Assembly: GCA_934122215.1 (NCBI GenBank)
Contig: CAKOWF010000040.1
Span: 1 to 9,565, forward strand
Direction of reading: 5' to 3'
Source: an uncultured Bacilli bacterium
Lineage (GTDB): Bacteria; Bacillota_I; Bacilli_A; RF39; UBA660
Length of the DNA: 9,565 bases
How positions within the stretch are numbered: position 1 is the first letter of the stretch; each line of letters begins with the position of its first letter. Made by a program: the position numbers and the translations under genes. This document shows positions 6,298 through 9,565 of the stretch, piece by piece. The notes beneath the pieces were generated by a model, which saw nothing but the letters and a program-made list of their open reading frames with translations, searched no databases and was not told the DNA's origin.

Positions 6298-7164
6298 ATG
6301 TATGAAAATGAAATTTTATTGGTAGAAAAATTATTAGAATCCTATCCAGTTAGATGGAGAAGAAATTATTATAACAATAAAAAAACATTAAAAATAAATA
6401 AAATAGATGAATTAGATTCTCTTTTGGGTATTGTGTATGGAAAATATGATGAAGAAAAAAATTTGATTACATTATATAATGATAAGGCAATTATTCATGA
6501 ATTATTTCATTCATGCTTTAGGGATGCTGAAAAATTAAATAAACAAGTAGATGATTTTGAATATTATTATTCTAACGGGATAGCTATGAAAAATAAGAAT
6601 AATAATATAAAATATGGATTAGCTTTAACAGAGGGTTTTGTTGAATATCTAAGTAGAAAAATTAGTAGTTTTAAAGGATATGTTTTTGAGTATTTTATTG
6701 TAGATTTACTTATTTCAATATATGGAGAAGAAATTTTGAAATACCCGTTTACAAATGATGTTATAGGATTTTATGAAGATGAAAGATTTTATAAAATTGA
6801 AAATTTATTATTTGAGTTAGATTCATATCGAACTTATTATAAAACTATTGGAGAGTATGTAGAATATTCTAAAGTAATTATTGAAAAAAATAAAAAAACA
6901 GATAAAGAAATAAAATTAGTAAAAGAAATTATGGATGAAATTAATAAAATGATAAAGGAACTTTATAATAGTATAATAAAATGTATAAACTTAATTATAA
7001 AAGAATACAAAAATTGTAAATGTCCAATGATTGAAAAAGAAGATTTTGTTTTAAAATTAAGACAATCTTTAGTAAATCCTGATTATCAAGATATTGTTAC
7101 ATTACTTATGCTTAATAAATGTGATTTAAATAAAAAAGTTCAAAAAATTTTAAAAAGATTTTAA
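6298..7164 (+). CDS. Putative zinc metallopeptidase-like protein (HExxH...EGxxE)
   Basis: I do not recognise a named family for this 288-residue protein. The clearest signal is HELFH at residues 66-70, a zincin HExxH motif, followed 41 residues later by TEGFVEYLS (110-118). Glu111 there could be the third zinc ligand, as in gluzincin (MA-clan) folds where EGxxEY follows the HExxH helix. There is no signal peptide or membrane segment, so it should be cytosolic. The C-terminal ~100 residues (about 190-288) are Lys/Ile/Asn-rich and probably helical, with a Cys-x-Cys (KCKCP) that may be incidental. It has its own extended -10 promoter, a GGTGAT-type ribosome site about 8 bp before the ATG, and its own terminator, so it is a single-gene unit. 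Peptidase activity is inferred from the motif only; substrate and partners are unknown. An ImmA/IrrE-type regulator peptidase seems less likely given the EGxxEY motif. Confidence 0.7.
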   Translation: MYENEILLVEKLLESYPVRWRRNYYNNKKTLKINKIDELDSLLGIVYGKYDEEKNLITLYNDKAIIHELFHSCFRDAEKLNKQVDDFEYYYSNGIAMKNKNNNIKYGLALTEGFVEYLSRKISSFKGYVFEYFIVDLLISIYGEEILKYPFTNDVIGFYEDERFYKIENLLFELDSYRTYYKTIGEYVEYSKVIIEKNKKTDKEIKLVKEIMDEINKMIKELYNSIIKCINLIIKEYKNCKCPMIEKEDFVLKLRQSLVNPDYQDIVTLLMLNKCDLNKKVQKILKRF

Positions 7165-7180
7165 TTTATATTATTGATTT

Positions 7181-7207
7181 AAAAATAGAATATATTTCTA
7201 TTTTTTA
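7181..7207 (+). terminator. Intrinsic terminator after the zincin-like gene
   Basis: A 10-bp stem, AAAAATAGAA (7181-7190) with TTCTATTTTT (7196-7205), closes over a TATAT loop and ends in T residues. The stem is A/T-rich, but the position 17 bp after the stop and just before the next promoter supports it. Confidence 0.75.
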
Positions 7208-7217
7208 TTAAAAATTA

Positions 7218-7246
7218 TTGACGAACATATGTATTCATAGTATATT
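7218..7246 (+). promoter_or_regulatory. Promoter of the KilA-N gene
   Basis: TTGACG at 7218-7223 and TATATT at 7241-7246 are each one mismatch from consensus, with the optimal 17-bp spacer. Transcription should start near 7253, inside the palindrome at 7249-7260. Confidence 0.8.
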
Positions 7247-7248
7247 TA

Positions 7249-7260
7249 AATTGTACAATT
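7249..7260. promoter_or_regulatory. 12-bp palindrome at the expected transcription start, possible operator
   Basis: AATTGTACAATT is a perfect inverted repeat lying 2 bp after the -10 box and spanning the predicted start site of the KilA-N gene. A dimeric regulator bound here would block initiation. Autoregulation by the KilA-N protein is possible but untested, and in such AT-rich DNA a 12-bp palindrome can arise by chance. Confidence 0.35.
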
Positions 7261-7293
7261 AATGCAAAACAAATATAAATTTAGGAGGACAGA

Positions 7294-8166
7294 ATGAATA
7301 ATAAAATAAAAACTGAAATAGTAGTAAAAAATCAAAAAATTGGCGTTTTAATAGTTAATAATGTAGAATATATTTCTTTAACTGATTTGGCTAGATATGC
7401 TGATAATGAAGAGCCTAGATTACCAATTCGATATTGGATGAGAAGTAAAGATGTGATTTTGTTTTTAGGACTATGGGAAAGACTAAATAATGTAAATTTT
7501 AAAGAGGTCGAATTCGACACCTTTAAAAATGAAGCTGGTAGCAATAAATTTAATATGTCACCACAAAAATGGATAAGAGAAACAAATGCAATAGGTATAA
7601 TTTCTAAATCAGGAAGATATGATGGTGGCACATTTGCTCACTCTGATATAGCTTTTGAATTTGCCAGCTGGTTAAGTCCAGAATTCAAATTATATTTAAT
7701 AACAGAATTTCAAAAATTGAAGAAAAATGAAGCATATATAAATAAACAAGATTGGCATGCTAATAGAATTTTAGCTAAAGTTAGTTATTTGTATCAAACT
7801 GATGCTATTAAAAATATTATTGTTCCAACACTTACTGAAAAACAAAAGAAAATTATATATGCAGAAGAAGCTGATATATTAAATGTAGCTTTATTTGGTA
7901 TGACATCAAAAGAATGGAGCATTAATAATCCTGAACTAGCCAAAAAAGGTAATATTAGAGATTTTACTGATTTGTTACATTTAGTTATTCTTAATAATTT
8001 AGAAAACATAAATGCAGAATTAATAGATATGAAAATTTCACAAGAAGAAAGGTTAATTAAATTAAATAATATAGCAAAAAAACAAATGGAATTATTAAAA
8101 AATAATAATTCATTTATTGATCTACAATATATTGAAAATAATTCGAAATTAATTTCCAATACTTAA
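7294..8166 (+). CDS. KilA-N domain DNA-binding protein
   Basis: The 290-residue product carries a KilA-N domain over about residues 10-145, a DNA-binding fold common in phage, large DNA viruses and prophage remnants. Visible hallmarks are YISLTDLARYAD (26-37), the W-R/FLGLWERLNN segment (48-65), KWIRETNAIGI (92-102), GGTFAHSDIAFEFASWLSP (111-129) and the helix ending EFQKLKKNE. The C-terminal half contains a conserved-looking block of unknown function, from DWHANRILAKVSYL through ALFGMTSKEW to NIRDFTDLLHLVILNNLENIN (about 153-240), then a short helical tail. There is no signal or membrane segment. AGGAGG (7283-7288) lies 5 bp before the ATG, giving strong translation. The gene stands alone with its own promoter and no other phage genes nearby, so it is either a domesticated regulator or a solitary mobile-element remnant. 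The target DNA is unknown. Confidence 0.85.
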   Translation: MNNKIKTEIVVKNQKIGVLIVNNVEYISLTDLARYADNEEPRLPIRYWMRSKDVILFLGLWERLNNVNFKEVEFDTFKNEAGSNKFNMSPQKWIRETNAIGIISKSGRYDGGTFAHSDIAFEFASWLSPEFKLYLITEFQKLKKNEAYINKQDWHANRILAKVSYLYQTDAIKNIIVPTLTEKQKKIIYAEEADILNVALFGMTSKEWSINNPELAKKGNIRDFTDLLHLVILNNLENINAELIDMKISQEERLIKLNNIAKKQMELLKNNNSFIDLQYIENNSKLISNT

Positions 8167-8168
8167 AA

Positions 8169-9110
8169 TTATTTAACTATAAAAGTAGTATCATCAATAA
8201 ATTTATAATTAGTTTTATATTTTAATTCTCTTATTAATTTAAACATTGCTTCATCCTTTTTTTTAGCTTCAATCATAATATCTATATCATAATTTAAATA
8301 TTTTATACTTTCTATAAATTTAATAAAAGAATTAACATTTATATAGTCATTGTGACTTCTCATATCTTTTTTAGTATTATTTTTAGAACTTGAAAAATGT
8401 ATTTTTGGATTAATATTCTTCCATGTTGAAAAAATATTTTTAATATAATTTGTTAATTCAATATCTTTACCATTACAATTATGATGATGATAATCTAATA
8501 CAATAGGAATACTACATTTATTTGATATTTCTAAACAATCTAATATATTAAATATTTTATCATCATTTTCAATAACAATACTTTGTTTAATATTATCATC
8601 TAATTTATTAAAATTATTGATAAATCTTTTAATAGAATTATCTTTACCAAAAGCATTACTACCAATATGTAATACTAATACTTTATTTTTTATATTCATA
8701 GCTTCTAGTAAATTATAATGATATTTTAATATTTCTATAGAACTTTCAACAACATCATTATTAACACTATTTAAAACACAAAATTGATCAGGATGAAAAT
8801 CTATTCTCATATTATTTTTATTTATAAATTTGGATATTAAATTATAATAATTTTTATATTTTTTTATATATTCGAAATCAACTTCCTTTTTAGTTGCTAG
8901 AGGAATTAAATTAGATGACAATCTATAAAAATGAATGTTATTTTTTTTATTATATTTTAATATTTCATATAGATTTAATAAATTAGATTTAATTATTTTA
9001 TCTAATTTTATATAATCTTGTTCACTTTTAAATTTAGTATATGTATAAGGTGTTGATGTTGTAATATTAATAGTATCACTAATACAAGCATATCCTAATC
9101 TTATTTTCAT
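8169..9110 (-). CDS. uvsE: UV-damage endonuclease (UvsE/UVDE family)
   Basis: UvsE nicks DNA 5' to UV photoproducts and some other lesions, starting an alternative excision repair pathway independent of UvrABC. The 313 residues match the family length and its metal-dependent TIM barrel. Motifs run in the expected order: RLGYACIS (4-11), YRLSSNLIPLAT (62-73), RIDFHPDQF with H106, VLHIGSNAFGKD with H148, VIENDD with E181, LDYHHHNCN with D206 and H208-H210, KIHFSSSK with K236 and H238, RSHNDYIN with H253, and DIMIEAKKKDEA with E281. These match the metal-ligand positions, including the modifiable active-site Lys, known from Thermus thermophilus UVDE, so the enzyme looks intact. A TGGTGA ribosome site lies 5 bp before the ATG at 9110. 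It converges on the KilA-N gene with only 2 bp between the stop codons, and it is divergent from the next gene. I see no clear promoter for it in the 70-bp gap. Confidence 0.94.
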   Translation of the reverse strand: MKIRLGYACISDTINITTSTPYTYTKFKSEQDYIKLDKIIKSNLLNLYEILKYNKKNNIHFYRLSSNLIPLATKKEVDFEYIKKYKNYYNLISKFINKNNMRIDFHPDQFCVLNSVNNDVVESSIEILKYHYNLLEAMNIKNKVLVLHIGSNAFGKDNSIKRFINNFNKLDDNIKQSIVIENDDKIFNILDCLEISNKCSIPIVLDYHHHNCNGKDIELTNYIKNIFSTWKNINPKIHFSSSKNNTKKDMRSHNDYINVNSFIKFIESIKYLNYDIDIMIEAKKKDEAMFKLIRELKYKTNYKFIDDTTFIVK

Positions 9111-9136
9111 GAAATCACCAGTATTATTATGGATTA

Positions 9137-9165
9137 TTGATTTATGTATATTCGTATGTTATATT
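9137..9165 (+). promoter_or_regulatory. Promoter of the rightmost gene
   Basis: TTGATT (9137-9142), a 17-bp spacer and TATATT (9160-9165) preceded by TG at 9157-9158 form an extended -10 promoter. Transcription would start near 9172, only about 9 bases before the ATG, so the GGTGAT ribosome site (9172-9177) sits at the very 5' end of the message. Confidence 0.6.
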
Positions 9166-9180
9166 ATATTTGGTGATAGT

Positions 9181-9565
9181 ATGAAAAAAATTGTTATATC
9201 TGGAAGTGTTAAGTTACAGGATAAAGTAGAGTATTGGATAGAAAAATTTAAAAATTATGAAATCTTAGATTATCCTAAATTAGTTTTAAAAGAAAATTAT
9301 AAAGAAGAGTTACCTTTAATATATAAAAACTTTTATTCAAATATTGAAAAAACTGATATTTTCTTTTTAATGAATGAAGAAAAAAATAGTATTAAAGGTT
9401 ATATAGGAACTAGTGGTATGTCAGAATTAACTTATGCTGTTATATTAAATTTAATACACAATAAAAATATCAAAATATATATATTAAATATGCCCGATGA
9501 ATCATTAAATTGTTATGATGAAATTAAAAATTTTTTAGATATGGGATGGATTGAATTATACAAAA
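9181..9565 (+). CDS. Rossmann-like protein resembling nucleoside 2-deoxyribosyltransferase, N-terminal part
   Basis: The frame opens at ATG 9181 behind GGTGAT (3 bp spacing) and stays open to the window end, giving 128 codons of an incomplete gene. It begins with a beta strand and small-residue turn (MKKIVISGSV), then a helical region with LPLIYKNFYSNIEKTDIFFLMNEEK (about 45-69), GYIGTSGMSELTYAVILN (about 73-90) and a strand KIYILNMPDE. The order of an initial strand, a 'D-hydrophobic-hydrophobic' strand, and a Gly-rich loop followed by a Glu and YA helix resembles the nucleoside 2-deoxyribosyltransferase-like superfamily, where the Glu is catalytic. This is a fold-level guess: I see no stronger family match, and the substrate is unknown. 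It is divergent from uvsE across a 70-bp gap. Confidence 0.6.
   Translation, partial: MKKIVISGSVKLQDKVEYWIEKFKNYEILDYPKLVLKENYKEELPLIYKNFYSNIEKTDIFFLMNEEKNSIKGYIGTSGMSELTYAVILNLIHNKNIKIYILNMPDESLNCYDEIKNFLDMGWIELYK

Noticed and set aside
6298..7164. ImmA/IrrE-type peptidase working with the neighbouring KilA-N protein as a repressor/anti-repressor pair.
   Set aside because: The EGxxEY second motif fits gluzincins better, the genes are separated by a terminator and a new promoter, and there is no helix-turn-helix repressor partner.
7332..8159. Minus-strand open frames beneath the KilA-N gene (7332-7631, 7794-8159).
   Set aside because: The plus-strand frame carries clear KilA-N motifs with promoter and ribosome site; the antisense frames have none.
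1..9565. CRISPR arrays, tRNA or rRNA genes, insertion sequences, integrase attachment sites.
   Set aside because: No regularly spaced direct repeats, no tRNA cloverleaf with a CCA end, no transposase or integrase, and no paired terminal repeats were seen on reading both strands.

Overview
The window is strongly AT-rich DNA from a low-GC Gram-positive bacterium. A class I T-box leader, Shine-Dalgarno sites of the AGGAGGTGATCC type, TTGACA/TATAAT promoters and GatCAB-based tRNA amidation all point to Bacillota. The first protein belongs to a style of Cys-rich secreted protein that I associate from memory with uncultivated gut Bacilli and Mollicutes relatives (RF39 or Erysipelotrichales-like); this placement is inference. 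The standard code fits: every intact gene uses TGG for Trp, none contains an in-frame TGA, and all stops are TAA or TAG.

Layout. (1) 1-921: the 3' part of a large secreted or surface protein, ending in a lectin-like or FISUMP-like domain and closed by a terminator. (2) 956-1238: a consensus promoter and a complete T-box riboswitch whose specifier codon reads AAC (Asn). (3) 1258-5849: the tightly packed operon gatC-gatA-gatB-asnS, encoding the three subunits of the Asp/Glu-tRNA amidotransferase plus asparaginyl-tRNA synthetase. (4) 5851-6238: the wreck of an aspartyl-tRNA synthetase gene. Only its two ends survive, carrying stop codons and frameshifts, and an intrinsic terminator follows. (5) 6298-7164: an unassigned cytosolic protein with an HExxH...EGxxE zincin motif, with its own promoter and terminator. 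(6) 7294-8166: a KilA-N domain protein of phage-like ancestry, behind a strong promoter with a 12-bp palindrome at the expected transcription start. (7) 8169-9110, minus strand: UV-damage endonuclease UvsE, convergent with the KilA-N gene and separated from it by 2 bp. (8) 9181-9565: the start of a divergent gene for a small Rossmann-like protein resembling nucleoside 2-deoxyribosyltransferases; it runs off the window.

How it works together. The T-box should sense uncharged tRNA-Asn and switch on the operon when Asn-tRNA is scarce. The operon holds both a direct route to Asn-tRNA (AsnRS) and the amidotransferase. GatCAB can amidate Glu-tRNA-Gln or Asp-tRNA-Asn. The aspS remnant suggests that an ancestral gatCAB-asnS-aspS cluster lost its last gene, so AspRS must now come from elsewhere in the genome. 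The right-hand third holds single-gene transcription units with no evident shared pathway.

I see no tRNA or rRNA gene, CRISPR array, insertion sequence or clear attachment site. The most interesting leads are the codon-skewed C-terminal segment of the first protein, which could be a diversified (DGR-like) region, the Asn-responsive control of gatCAB plus asnS, and the decayed aspS.
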